Below are positions 1 through 9,567 of a stretch of 64,000 nt of DNA, piece after piece; position 1 is the stretch's first letter; every line of letters starts with the position of its first letter. The notes under the pieces were generated by a model that worked only from the letters and a program-made list of their open reading frames with translations, ran no database searches and was not told the DNA's origin. The stretch comes from Gemmatimonadota bacterium (GTDB lineage Bacteria; Gemmatimonadota; Gemmatimonadetes; Gemmatimonadales; GWC2-71-9). The stretch lies in assembly GCA_003222155.1 (NCBI GenBank), contig QHUU01000059.1, forward strand, positions 1 to 64,000, written 5' to 3'. Made by a program: the position numbers and the translations under genes.

Positions 1-64
1 TGGCCTCCCTGAGCGCGGGCTTGTCGTCGACCACGAGAATAGAACCTGCTTTCGGCACTCCCAT
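1..64 (-). CDS. Response regulator receiver domain, N-terminal fragment (runs off left edge)
   Basis: Reverse complement from ATG at 64 reads MGVPKAGSILVVDDKPALREA, a typical receiver N-terminus (ILVVDD). Confidence 0.6.
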   Translation of the reverse strand, partial: MGVPKAGSILVVDDKPALREA

Positions 65-407
65 TTGCCGTCGCCCATGCACGGGTTATAGACTTGCCTC
101 TCCCTAACAGCATGCATTGTTGCATAGCCGTGGGCAATGCAGCAGGTGTTCCTCACGCGCGGCGCGTCAGGGGCCGTCGCGTCTAGCGGAGCGCTTGGAG
201 CGCCGGCGTTTGTGGCGTCGTCGCTGCAGTCGCTCTAGACCTGGCCACGCTGGGTCCAGTGTGGTCGTGGCAGCCGTGCAACGGTCGTACGTGCAATCGC
301 TGACCCATTTGTTTTTCTTGTTTTCGCTTATGTTGTTTCCCACATGGACGGTGTTCTTCGAAGGACCATAGCGCGCCCGCGGCAAACGTGAGCCCCAGGC
401 AGAGCCC

Positions 408-3251
408 ATGAGCCTCACGCGCTCGAGCGGGCCTGAGCAGCGGTGGCAGGAGGTTCTGCGCAGAGTAGCCATCGCCCTCAAGGGGCGCGACGTGGGCGTC
501 TGCGAAGCGGACGCGCGTGGACGGATGCATCTACTGGCCGCGAGTTCTGCGGGAGACCTCGGCTCCGTTGCCGTCGACGAGGTGGAAGCCACGCTGCGCG
601 AGCTCGGCGAATTACGGGCCACCGGCCCGAGCCCTCGCCTTTGGGTGGCGGGCCGCCTCAAGCCGCAGCACTGGTGTGTCACGCCGGTCTGCAGCGCGCT
701 GCCGCAGCCGCCCCCCGCCGGCGTCGAGCGGCGCAGCCCCGAGCGGTTGACGCTCGAGCTGGGCGGCGTGTGCATTGGGTTGATCGAGGCGCCGGGCCGC
801 GAGGCGACGGCGTCCGGCGCTGCCGGCCCTCAAGCGCTGCTCGCCTCGATCGCCGAGCAGGTTCCGGCGCTTCTCTGGACGACCGACGCAGCGTTACGCG
901 TCACTTCGCGGTCGGGGTCCGGTCCCAAATCGCTGGAGCTGCTGCCCAGCCGCGTTGTGGGCGCATCGCTGCTCGAGCAATACGATCGGGGCGAACTGCC
1001 CGCCGAGTCGGTCGACGTGCACCGGCAGGCGCTCGCGGGCAAGTCGGTCTCCTACCAGATGCGGCTGGCCGACCGCTACTACGACGCGCGCGTGAAGCCG
1101 CTGCGGAACGACGCAGGCGCGATCGTCGGAGTGGTCGGCCTCGCCGTAGACGTGAGCGATCGCGAGCGGGCCCTCGTACAGGCACGCCGCAGCCAGCGAG
1201 AGCTCGAGGACTTCGTCGAGCACACGCCGGTCGGGATGCGTTGGACGGGGCCGGACGGCACGATTCTCCGCGCCAACCAGGCCGAGCTCGAGATGCTCGG
1301 CTACCGCAGCGAGGAGTACGTGGGGAAGAACGTCGCCGCGTTCCACGTCGATCCGGAGGTCGCGGCGGACACCCTGCGGCGCCTGCGGGCCGGCGAGGCC
1401 CTGCCAAACGTCGAGACGCGCCTGCGCCGCCGCGACGGCTCGATCTGTTACGGTCTCGTCAGTGCGAGCGCGCGGTTTGACGGCGGTGAGTTCGTCCATG
1501 CGCGCTGCCTCACGCGCGACATCACGGAGCGCAAAGTGGCCGAGCTGGCCCTGGCGCAGTTCAAGGCGATGGTGGAGTCCGCCGAGGACGCCGTCGTCGG
1601 CAAGACGGTAGACGGGATCATCACCAGCTGGAACCCGGCCGCGACCCGCCTGTACGGGTACGCCGCCGAGGAGGTGATCGGGAAGCCGATCACCCTGCTC
1701 GCTCCCCCAGACCGCGTCGACCAGGTCCGCGGCATCCTCGAGCGCGTGCAGCGCGGCGAGCGCGGCGAGCGCGAAGAGACGACCCGGGTGCGCAAGGACG
1801 GCACGCACGTCGAGGTCGCGCTCGCCGTCTCGCCGATCCTCGACCCGCACGGCCAGGTCATCGGCGCCACGTCGATTGCCCACGATATCACGGAGCGCAA
1901 GCGTGTCGAGCAACAGTTGCTGCACGCGGCGCTGCACGACGCGCTGACCGATCTGCCGAACCGTGCGTACCTGGTCGAGCGCGTGACGCAAGCCCAGGCG
2001 CGCGGGCGACGGGATCCGGATTACCGGTTCGCGGTCCTGTTCATCGATTCCGACAAGTTCAAGGCGGTCAACGATAACCTCGGCCACGCGGCCGGCGACC
2101 GCCTGTTGACGGAGTTCGCGGGACGCCTGCGAACGTGCGTTCGGCCGGGCGACGTCGTGGCGCGGCTCGGGGGCGACGAGTTCGCCGTACTGCTCGAGGA
2201 CATCGTCGGTCCGGCCGACGCGGAGCACGCGGCGCGCCGCATCCAGGACGCGCTCGCCGCGCCGGTGTCGTTCGAAGGCCGGGAGATCGTCGCGACGGCC
2301 AGCGTCGGCGTGGCGTTGAGCCGGCCCGGCTACACGGAGTCCCAGGACCTGCTGCACGACGCGGACCTTGCCATGTATCACGCCAAGCAGCAGGGGGGTG
2401 CGCGCTTCCGAGTGTTCGACGTCATCATGCGCGAGTCGGCGCAAGCCCGCGCCAGTATGGAGGCGGACCTGCGGAACGCTCTCGAGCGCCAGGAACTCCG
2501 CCTGGTCTTCCATCCGATCGTGGAGCTCCATACGGGCCGGGTGCACGGGTTCGAGGCGCTGCTGCGCTGGCACCACCCCCAACGCGGCGTGATCCCGCCG
2601 CTCGAGTTTGTGCCGCTGGCGGAGGAGACCGGCCTCATTCTCCCGATCGGGACCTGGGTGATCGCTGAGGCGTGTCGGCACGGGCGGCGCTGGGAGGACG
2701 CGTTCCCGGCGGCGGGCCCCCTACGGATCAGTGTGAATGTTTCCGCCAAGCAGCTCGAGCGCGAAGGCCTCGTGGATGAAGTGCGGGCGGCGCTCGAGGA
2801 GGCGGGACTTGCGCCATCCCGCCTCATCCTCGAGATCACCGAGAGCATGCTCATGAAGAACGTCGACTCGTCGACGGCACTGCTGCAACAGCTGCGGGCG
2901 CTCGGCGTCGAGTTGCACATGGACGACTTCGGAACCGGATACTCCTCGCTCGGCCAGTTACCGCACCTACCCATCCAGGGCATCAAGATCCACCACATGT
3001 TCATCCACCGCATGGGAGGGCGCCGCACGGATTTGGAGATCGTGCGCTCGGTGGTTGAGCTGGCGCGGACGCTTGGTTTGGGTGTGATCGCAGAGGGTGT
3101 CGATACCGTCGCACAGCGGGAACGTCTCATCGGGCTCGGATGCGAGTTTGGGCAGGGCTCCCTCTTCTCAGAGCCGCTGGAGCCGGCGGCGGCGAGCAGG
3201 TTTCTCGCGGTACCCCCTGGCCACGACGCGTTGTCATCTCAGCCGGCGTAA
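408..3251 (+). CDS. Multi-PAS GGDEF-EAL protein (cyclic di-GMP turnover)
   Basis: 947 aa; PAS/PAC segments (DITERK), RLGGDEFAVLLED, FEALLRWHHPQRG, DDFGTGYSSL, AEGV. Confidence 0.95.
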   Translation: MSLTRSSGPEQRWQEVLRRVAIALKGRDVGVCEADARGRMHLLAASSAGDLGSVAVDEVEATLRELGELRATGPSPRLWVAGRLKPQHWCVTPVCSALPQPPPAGVERRSPERLTLELGGVCIGLIEAPGREATASGAAGPQALLASIAEQVPALLWTTDAALRVTSRSGSGPKSLELLPSRVVGASLLEQYDRGELPAESVDVHRQALAGKSVSYQMRLADRYYDARVKPLRNDAGAIVGVVGLAVDVSDRERALVQARRSQRELEDFVEHTPVGMRWTGPDGTILRANQAELEMLGYRSEEYVGKNVAAFHVDPEVAADTLRRLRAGEALPNVETRLRRRDGSICYGLVSASARFDGGEFVHARCLTRDITERKVAELALAQFKAMVESAEDAVVGKTVDGIITSWNPAATRLYGYAAEEVIGKPITLLAPPDRVDQVRGILERVQRGERGEREETTRVRKDGTHVEVALAVSPILDPHGQVIGATSIAHDITERKRVEQQLLHAALHDALTDLPNRAYLVERVTQAQARGRRDPDYRFAVLFIDSDKFKAVNDNLGHAAGDRLLTEFAGRLRTCVRPGDVVARLGGDEFAVLLEDIVGPADAEHAARRIQDALAAPVSFEGREIVATASVGVALSRPGYTESQDLLHDADLAMYHAKQQGGARFRVFDVIMRESAQARASMEADLRNALERQELRLVFHPIVELHTGRVHGFEALLRWHHPQRGVIPPLEFVPLAEETGLILPIGTWVIAEACRHGRRWEDAFPAAGPLRISVNVSAKQLEREGLVDEVRAALEEAGLAPSRLILEITESMLMKNVDSSTALLQQLRALGVELHMDDFGTGYSSLGQLPHLPIQGIKIHHMFIHRMGGRRTDLEIVRSVVELARTLGLGVIAEGVDTVAQRERLIGLGCEFGQGSLFSEPLEPAAASRFLAVPPGHDALSSQPA

Positions 3252-3395
3252 TCGCTCCCCGAAAATCCGTTACGCGGTGATCGGGATCACGACGCGTTCG
3301 CCATGCGGGTGCTATCAAGCAGTGAGCGTGCCGTGTTCGATTCGTCCCTGCGAACGTCGCACAGGGGACCGATCGTGCCGCAAAGGAGGAAAACC

Positions 3396-4244
3396 ATGGC
3401 ATACCAGGCCGAAATCAGTCGTAAGAACCCGGGTTGTTTCTTGTTTTTGGTGGACCAGTCAGAGTCGATGGAAGACCCGTTTGGCGGCGGAGAGGCTGGC
3501 AGACGGAAGGCCGAGGAGCTCGCGACGATACTCAACAAGCTCATCCACAATCTGAGCATCCGTTGCGCCAAATCCGACTCCATCTACGACTACTTTCACG
3601 TCGGTGTGCTGGGCTACAGCGAAGAGAGCTGTAAACCAGCGCTCGGCGGTGAACTGAGCGGGCGCTCTTTGGTACCGATCAGTGAATTGGCCAATAAGCC
3701 GTTGCGCATCGAAGAGAGAACAAAGAAATCGGATGATGGCGCCGGCGGAGTGATGGACCAGACCGTGAAATTTCCAGTCTGGTTCGATCCATATTCGAAA
3801 GGGGGCACTCCGATGTGCGCCGCGCTCAAGGAGGCGACCAAGATTACGCAGGCGTGGTGTCAGGAGCATCCGAACGGATTTCCGCCGATCGTCATTAACA
3901 TCACCGACGGCGAGGCAACGGATGGAGATCTCGTCGCCGAGGCGCGCAAATTAGCGGCGGTCAGCGGCGAAGACGGTTCGGTGTTGCTCTTCAACATCCA
4001 TCTTTCGTCGACGGCCGGACCATCGATCGAATTACCGGGCAACGGCAGCAAACTGCCGGATCAACATGCCAAACAGCTCTTTGAAGCCTCATCGACGCTC
4101 ACACCGTTCATGGTTGCACGCGCGACAGAGCTGGGTATGCCGGCCGAGGAAAACTCGCGAGGATTCATCTTTAACGCGCAACCGTTGCACGTAATACATT
4201 TTCTCGATATCGGCACGCGACCGGCTAACGTGCATCTGCGGTGA
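3396..4244 (+). CDS. vWA domain protein, TerY-like
   Basis: Start MAYQAEISRKNPGCFLFLVDQSESMEDPFGG after AAAGGAGG; MIDAS motif DQSES, GGTPMCAAL, NITDGEATDGD. Confidence 0.85.
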   Translation: MAYQAEISRKNPGCFLFLVDQSESMEDPFGGGEAGRRKAEELATILNKLIHNLSIRCAKSDSIYDYFHVGVLGYSEESCKPALGGELSGRSLVPISELANKPLRIEERTKKSDDGAGGVMDQTVKFPVWFDPYSKGGTPMCAALKEATKITQAWCQEHPNGFPPIVINITDGEATDGDLVAEARKLAAVSGEDGSVLLFNIHLSSTAGPSIELPGNGSKLPDQHAKQLFEASSTLTPFMVARATELGMPAEENSRGFIFNAQPLHVIHFLDIGTRPANVHLR

Positions 4245-5056
4245 GTACCACGGCAGTGGGCACCTCCTGCGGTGAAGCACGCCACGCGGCCAACGAGTGC
4301 GACATAAAGGTCTTCAGCTGCCCGAAGCTGGGCAACAGCCTTGAGGAGTACGAGGATGCCTGGGCGCATCGGCACACTGGCACCCCGGTCGGCATCCGCG
4401 TGGCGGTGGCTGACGGCGCCACCGAAAGCAGTTTTGCCAAGTTATGGGCCGTGCTGTTGGCCGAGAGCTATGTGCGAAGTGAGCTCGCCGGGGCAGAGTT
4501 TTTTGCGCGGTTGAAGCCAGCGCGCCGCCTCTGGCGGCGAAGACTAGCGGGCCGACCTCTCCCCTGGTTCGCGAGCGAAAAGGCCGAGCAGGGTGCCTTT
4601 GCGGCTTTTCTCGGTGTGGAGATTGACGCTCACAAGAACCGTTGGACGGCGCTGGCCGTTGGTGACTGTTGCCTTATGCATGTCGATGACGTCGGTAAAC
4701 GGATGCGTGCGGTCGAAACGTTTCCCTTGCAGAGATCTTCGCAATTCACCATGAGCCCTTATCTGATCGGCTCCAGGTCGGACGGCGAATCACTGCAGGA
4801 TCGAATACAGGTCAGCAAGGGCAGCCTCCGCGATGGAGACATGCTGCTGCTCGCCACGGATGCGATGGCCGCCTGGCTGCTCAAACGGCATGAAGAGGGG
4901 CGACCATTATGGAAGTGGCTCTACCGGAAGCTCGGTACGCCTGAGAGCTTTGCCGCGATGGTCGCCTACGGCCGCAAGAATGGATTGCGCAACGACGACT
5001 TCACCCTTGTCCGTGTCATTCATCACGATTCACGGGTTGAAGCGAAGGAGAGCTAG
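4241..5056 (+). CDS. PP2C-family serine/threonine phosphatase
   Basis: VAVADGATESSFAKLWA near N-terminus, later LLATDAMAAWLL and RNDDFTLVRV; 4-bp overlap with the vWA gene. Confidence 0.8.
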   Translation: MSTTAVGTSCGEARHAANECDIKVFSCPKLGNSLEEYEDAWAHRHTGTPVGIRVAVADGATESSFAKLWAVLLAESYVRSELAGAEFFARLKPARRLWRRRLAGRPLPWFASEKAEQGAFAAFLGVEIDAHKNRWTALAVGDCCLMHVDDVGKRMRAVETFPLQRSSQFTMSPYLIGSRSDGESLQDRIQVSKGSLRDGDMLLLATDAMAAWLLKRHEEGRPLWKWLYRKLGTPESFAAMVAYGRKNGLRNDDFTLVRVIHHDSRVEAKES

Positions 5057-5058
5057 CG

Positions 5059-6108
5059 ATGGGTGCATGGCCAGACCTGACTGAATACCATGAGGCGGTT
5101 CAGCACCCGCCAAGGGCTTTTGCCGACCCAGGATTAAAAGCGGTCACCCTCGAACTCGATCGGTTCGGTATGCCCAAGCCGGCCACCGGCGGCAACGCCG
5201 TGGTCTACAAGGCCAACGAACCGGGCGGGATTTTGACATTCAAAAAGACCTGGGCAATTCGCTGCTTCCTGCGCCCGATCAGCGACCATGCGGAACGGTA
5301 TGAGGCGATCTCCAAACATCTTCGCAAGGTGCGCCTGCCCTATGACGTCAATTTTCAGTTTCTCAAGCAGGGCATTCACATTCGCTCCAACTGGTTCCCG
5401 ATCGTCAAAATGCAATGGGCCAAGGGCGACCTTCTGCACAGTCACATTGAGAAGCATCTAGGCTATCCGGCCGCCCTCGCGGCATTGCGGGCAAAATGGG
5501 CGATACTCGTTCGCCACCTCGAAGCCGCCCAGGTTGCGCACGGCGATTTACAGCACGGTAATATCGTGGTGCGCGGCGGATCGATCCAGTTGGTGGACTA
5601 CGACGGCATGTGGGTGCCGGCGTTACGCGGCCGCCACGCCACGGAAATCGGCCACCGTGCCTACCAACATCCCGAACGTAGCGGGCAAGACTACGGCCAA
5701 GAGATTGATCGTTTTTCAGCTCTCGTCATTTATCTGTCGCTGGCGGCGCTGGAGAGGGATGTCACCCTGTGGGAACGTTTTCATACCGGCGACAATCTGA
5801 TCTTCGTGCGGGAAGATTTCCAGCAGTCGGGTCGATCGGCGATTTGGCAGCAATTACGTCGTATCGGATCGCGGGAAATCGATCAACTCACCGCTGCCCT
5901 GGTGGCCATGGTGCAGCAGCATCCGATGAAGGTCGGCAATCTCGATAGCGTTCTCAAAAATCCGGCGAGCTATCCGGCGAGCTCCAAAGCCCCTACGTCG
6001 ATTCCGGCGTCGACTCCGGCCCAGCGAGTCGCTCCCAAGGCGCTGCCGACGCCGGCAGTGCCGAGCTGGATGAAAAAGGGCGGCTATCGCGATCATTCGG
6101 ATGACTGA
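5059..6108 (+). CDS. Protein kinase-like protein (TerY-P triad kinase)
   Basis: Catalytic loop HGDLQHGNIVV and DFG-equivalent VDYDGMWVPAL; begins 3 bp after the phosphatase gene. Confidence 0.8.
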   Translation: MGAWPDLTEYHEAVQHPPRAFADPGLKAVTLELDRFGMPKPATGGNAVVYKANEPGGILTFKKTWAIRCFLRPISDHAERYEAISKHLRKVRLPYDVNFQFLKQGIHIRSNWFPIVKMQWAKGDLLHSHIEKHLGYPAALAALRAKWAILVRHLEAAQVAHGDLQHGNIVVRGGSIQLVDYDGMWVPALRGRHATEIGHRAYQHPERSGQDYGQEIDRFSALVIYLSLAALERDVTLWERFHTGDNLIFVREDFQQSGRSAIWQQLRRIGSREIDQLTAALVAMVQQHPMKVGNLDSVLKNPASYPASSKAPTSIPASTPAQRVAPKALPTPAVPSWMKKGGYRDHSDD

Positions 6109-6215
6109 GGATCATCGGCGGTATTGCTCGTCGCTGACCTTTTCCATGCTGTACAAGCATCGGACCCTTCTGTAACAGTTAGTCCCCCCTTAGGTTCCAG
6201 CTGCAGCAACTAGTT

Positions 6216-6287
<72 letters not shown>

Positions 6288-6314
6288 CTGACCCCCAGGA
6301 CCCCACCGTCCCGC

Positions 6315-9300
6315 TCAGTCGTCCGGCGTCTGAGCGTTCGCCTTGCGCGAGCGCTCGCCCACGGCGCTCGGCCCCAACGTGAGTCGCCCCTGCAGGGCGA
6401 TCTGGAACGGGACGATGATCCCGCCGCCGGCGCTCTCGAGCGAGCCGAACCGGCCGTTGACCGCGTAGCGGAACGCTCGCGTCGCCTGGTCGAAGCCGCG
6501 CACGTACAACAGCACGGGGTCCGGGGTCGAGGCGTATCCCCAGCCCAGCCGGTGCGCCGCGCCGTGCCACCACTCGTCGAGGCCGCCGAGCAGGTTGACC
6601 GTCAGCAACGAGACGGTGAGCCGGCGGTCACCGCCGAACCAGGTAGGATACCAATTGATCTGAAGATCGAGCGCCGGCTGCCACGCGCCCCTGCACGAGT
6701 TGCGCCCCGCCACCCCTCCAAGCTGGCGCTCGAGGCAACGCCGCACGCCAGCCGGGGCCGCGGTGAGCAAGGTCCGCATGCCGTTTGCCACCGCCGTGTC
6801 GCTCGCCGTCGCGGGGTCGAACAGGAACGCGCGGTCGTTGCGCGCGCCGTCGCCGTTCACGTCCGATCCGACGAGTGGTGTGAACGGCGCTCCCGAGACG
6901 AGCCGTCCGATCATTCCGATCTCGAGCGCGTCGCTCAGCGGGTAGTTCACCGTCGCGAGCACGGCATGGCGTCGCTCCAGGTCGCTCGTCGCCCATTCCC
7001 GCACATTGGGATCTCCCGCGGTGGTGGGGGCCGCGAACCCCTGCGACGCGGAGCAGCACGCGAACGACGACTGATCCACGGAGCGCGTGAGCGTGTAAGA
7101 CAGGCGTACCGTCGCGCCCCGCTTCGTGCTGCCGGCGAGCGTTACGGTCAGCTGCTTGGTGTCGGATTCCAAGTCGGAGCGAATCAACATGACGCGCCCG
7201 AATTCGGGATGCGCGCGTGACGCCGCGAGGCTCACCGCTCCGGTGGACGGAACGATCGAGTCCGCGGGGACGTAGACGGGACGATGAGCTTCGTTCGAGA
7301 GCGTGAAGCCCGGTGCCCCCACCAGGTTCAGGTCCCGGAATCCGTATTGGCTCTTGCCGCGGGCATAGCTCGCGTCCACCGTCACCGAGAAGTCGCCGAC
7401 CCGCCGCATCACGCCGAGCGACGCCCGCCAGGCGTGGGGCGCCGTGAACCGGGGATCGAACGTGGTAACGTCGGGCCGGGCGGCGGCGGAGGTACCATTC
7501 GTCGAGTCTGCGCAGCGCGCCGGGATGGCGGCCGGGCTCCCCTCGTAGGCCGCCCAGTCGGGCCTCGGGACGCCCGCACCCACGCACGCGAGCTGCGTCT
7601 GCGCGGTGATCGTTCCGGGCGCCTTGAGCACCGTGCTGTACAGGCCCTCGGGGGCGGGGCTGCGGAAGTCGCCGACACCGCCGCGCACGTAGGTCGTGTG
7701 CCGCACGTCCCCTTCCCCACTCCCCAGTCCCCACGTGAAGCCGATCCGCGGCGAGACGTGCCGTTCGCGCGGCAGCCGATCGACCCGCACGCCGAAGAGC
7801 GAGTCCACCGTCCCGTTCGCGGCGGGCGCGCCGTCGAACCCGGCGGTCTCGATCCGGACACCGTACATGACGTGGAGACCCGGAGCCGCGTGCCAGGTGT
7901 CGCCGGCGTACAACGCGGCGTTCCAGGCGGTCCCGTCCACATCCTGGGAGGCGAGGGTACGGGTGAACGAGGATGGGCTGTCGGCGGCGAGCGCCGCGAG
8001 CGAGGGGAAGGTGAATGTGCCGAGCTGGTTCGGGGTCTGGTCGTCGTGGCCCCGGATACGGTTCAGGTAGCTGCCGAGCTTGACCCGGTGCTTCGTGTCG
8101 CCCGACAGCCACGAGAGCTCGTCGGTGAGCTCGACGGTCCGGTCGTCGGTGCGCTGCGCTGCGCCGCTGTTACCGCCGAAGGTGAGGGTCGCGACGTCCT
8201 GGCCGCCGTTCCCCAGGGGAGACGCGACGTCGACCTTCGCCGTGGGCAGCGCGAGCAGGGGGCTCACGTCCTTGCGAAGGGCCGCCACGTATCCGCGGGC
8301 CTCGTTGATGAAACTCCCGCCGAGGTATGAGGTGAGCGACGCCATGACGCCGCCGCTCCGCTCCGAACGCCAGGCGCCGGTGGCGGGCAAGGCGAGCGTG
8401 CTCACGTGGGTGGGCTCCTGCGAGATCCAGTGCCCGTCGAAGCGCAGCGTGACGGTGTGGACCGGGGAGAGCTGCCAGTCGAGGCGCAGCAGGCCGAGCG
8501 TATTGTAGCCGGCGCGGTCGTCGGAGCCGGGCAGCACGGCGGGCATGCCGGTGGCGCTGGCGAGAGCGCGGAAGCGTGACGCGGAATCGGGACTCACGCC
8601 CAGGCGATCGAGGGTCGCGGCGTCGGCGCTGGTGAGCGAGGGCAGGCCCTGCGTGCGCCAGCGTCCCTGCAGGGCGGCGAACACGAACACCCGGTTGGGC
8701 ACGATCGGCCCGCCCATGCCGCCACCGACCTGGGTTTGGGTCATCCCCTGGCCGAACGGCGTGGAAGTGGCCTCGCCCCAGGCGGCAGTGCGGTCCCGCA
8801 GCGTCGCGGTGAACGACCCCTGCGGCGTGTTGGTGCCGCTGCGCGTGGTGGACGCGACCAGGCCGCCGGAAAACTGGCCGCGGGCCACGTCGTAGTTGTT
8901 CGTCACCACACGGATCGCGCGCACGGCGTCCTGCGGGACGTCGCCCGAGCCGAGCGACATGCCGTCGAGCGTGACGGTGTTGGCCGTGGGCCGCTGGCCC
9001 GCGACGGAGAAACTGGCGGTGCTGGTATCGCCGCCCCCGATCGCGAGCACGCCGGGGGCGAGCGTGGCCACGGTGTTCAGGTCCGACGCATCGGTCGGGA
9101 GCCGCGCGACTTCGTCCCCACTCAAGGCCTGGCCGGTGGCGCCCCGCCCCACGCTCTCGGCGCGCCCGCCGCGTCGCGCCGTGACCGTGACGGCCTCGAG
9201 GGCGACGGCGGCGGCGCCCATCTGTACGTTCGCGACGATGCGATCTTCGTCTCCCTGACGCGCCAGGGTGAGGTGCGCGGGCGCCATGCCGATGTAGCGC

Positions 9301-9566
9301 ACCACCAGCTCGTAGCGCCCCCCGCCGTCCGGAAACAGCAGCGTGAAGCGCCCCCGCGCGTCGCTCGTGACCTGGCGCGAGCCCTGCGTCTCGCGCGATG
9401 TCACCTCGACCGTGGCACCGGCGAGCGGCTGGCTGTCGGGCCCGGTTACCCTGCCGACGATGATATCGGTCGTCGCGCCGACCTGGCCGGCCGCGGTGCG
9501 GGGGACCATAACGGCCACGCAGGCGAGCGTGGCGAGCGGTCCGAGGCGCCAGAGTCGCCGTGCCAC
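6315..9566 (-). CDS. TonB-dependent receptor with N-terminal carboxypeptidase-like regulatory domain (Oar-like)
   Basis: 1083 aa; signal peptide, VGRVTGPDSQPLAGATVEVTSRETQ, plug region VTLDGMSLGSGD, long barrel. Confidence 0.85.
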   Translation of the reverse strand: MARRLWRLGPLATLACVAVMVPRTAAGQVGATTDIIVGRVTGPDSQPLAGATVEVTSRETQGSRQVTSDARGRFTLLFPDGGGRYELVVRYIGMAPAHLTLARQGDEDRIVANVQMGAAAVALEAVTVTARRGGRAESVGRGATGQALSGDEVARLPTDASDLNTVATLAPGVLAIGGGDTSTASFSVAGQRPTANTVTLDGMSLGSGDVPQDAVRAIRVVTNNYDVARGQFSGGLVASTTRSGTNTPQGSFTATLRDRTAAWGEATSTPFGQGMTQTQVGGGMGGPIVPNRVFVFAALQGRWRTQGLPSLTSADAATLDRLGVSPDSASRFRALASATGMPAVLPGSDDRAGYNTLGLLRLDWQLSPVHTVTLRFDGHWISQEPTHVSTLALPATGAWRSERSGGVMASLTSYLGGSFINEARGYVAALRKDVSPLLALPTAKVDVASPLGNGGQDVATLTFGGNSGAAQRTDDRTVELTDELSWLSGDTKHRVKLGSYLNRIRGHDDQTPNQLGTFTFPSLAALAADSPSSFTRTLASQDVDGTAWNAALYAGDTWHAAPGLHVMYGVRIETAGFDGAPAANGTVDSLFGVRVDRLPRERHVSPRIGFTWGLGSGEGDVRHTTYVRGGVGDFRSPAPEGLYSTVLKAPGTITAQTQLACVGAGVPRPDWAAYEGSPAAIPARCADSTNGTSAAARPDVTTFDPRFTAPHAWRASLGVMRRVGDFSVTVDASYARGKSQYGFRDLNLVGAPGFTLSNEAHRPVYVPADSIVPSTGAVSLAASRAHPEFGRVMLIRSDLESDTKQLTVTLAGSTKRGATVRLSYTLTRSVDQSSFACCSASQGFAAPTTAGDPNVREWATSDLERRHAVLATVNYPLSDALEIGMIGRLVSGAPFTPLVGSDVNGDGARNDRAFLFDPATASDTAVANGMRTLLTAAPAGVRRCLERQLGGVAGRNSCRGAWQPALDLQINWYPTWFGGDRRLTVSLLTVNLLGGLDEWWHGAAHRLGWGYASTPDPVLLYVRGFDQATRAFRYAVNGRFGSLESAGGGIIVPFQIALQGRLTLGPSAVGERSRKANAQTPDD

Positions 9567-9567
9567 G

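Noticed and set aside
894-2681. 595-aa antisense ORF over the GGDEF-EAL gene
   Set aside because: High-GC antisense artefact; no domains, while the plus-strand frame has strong motifs.
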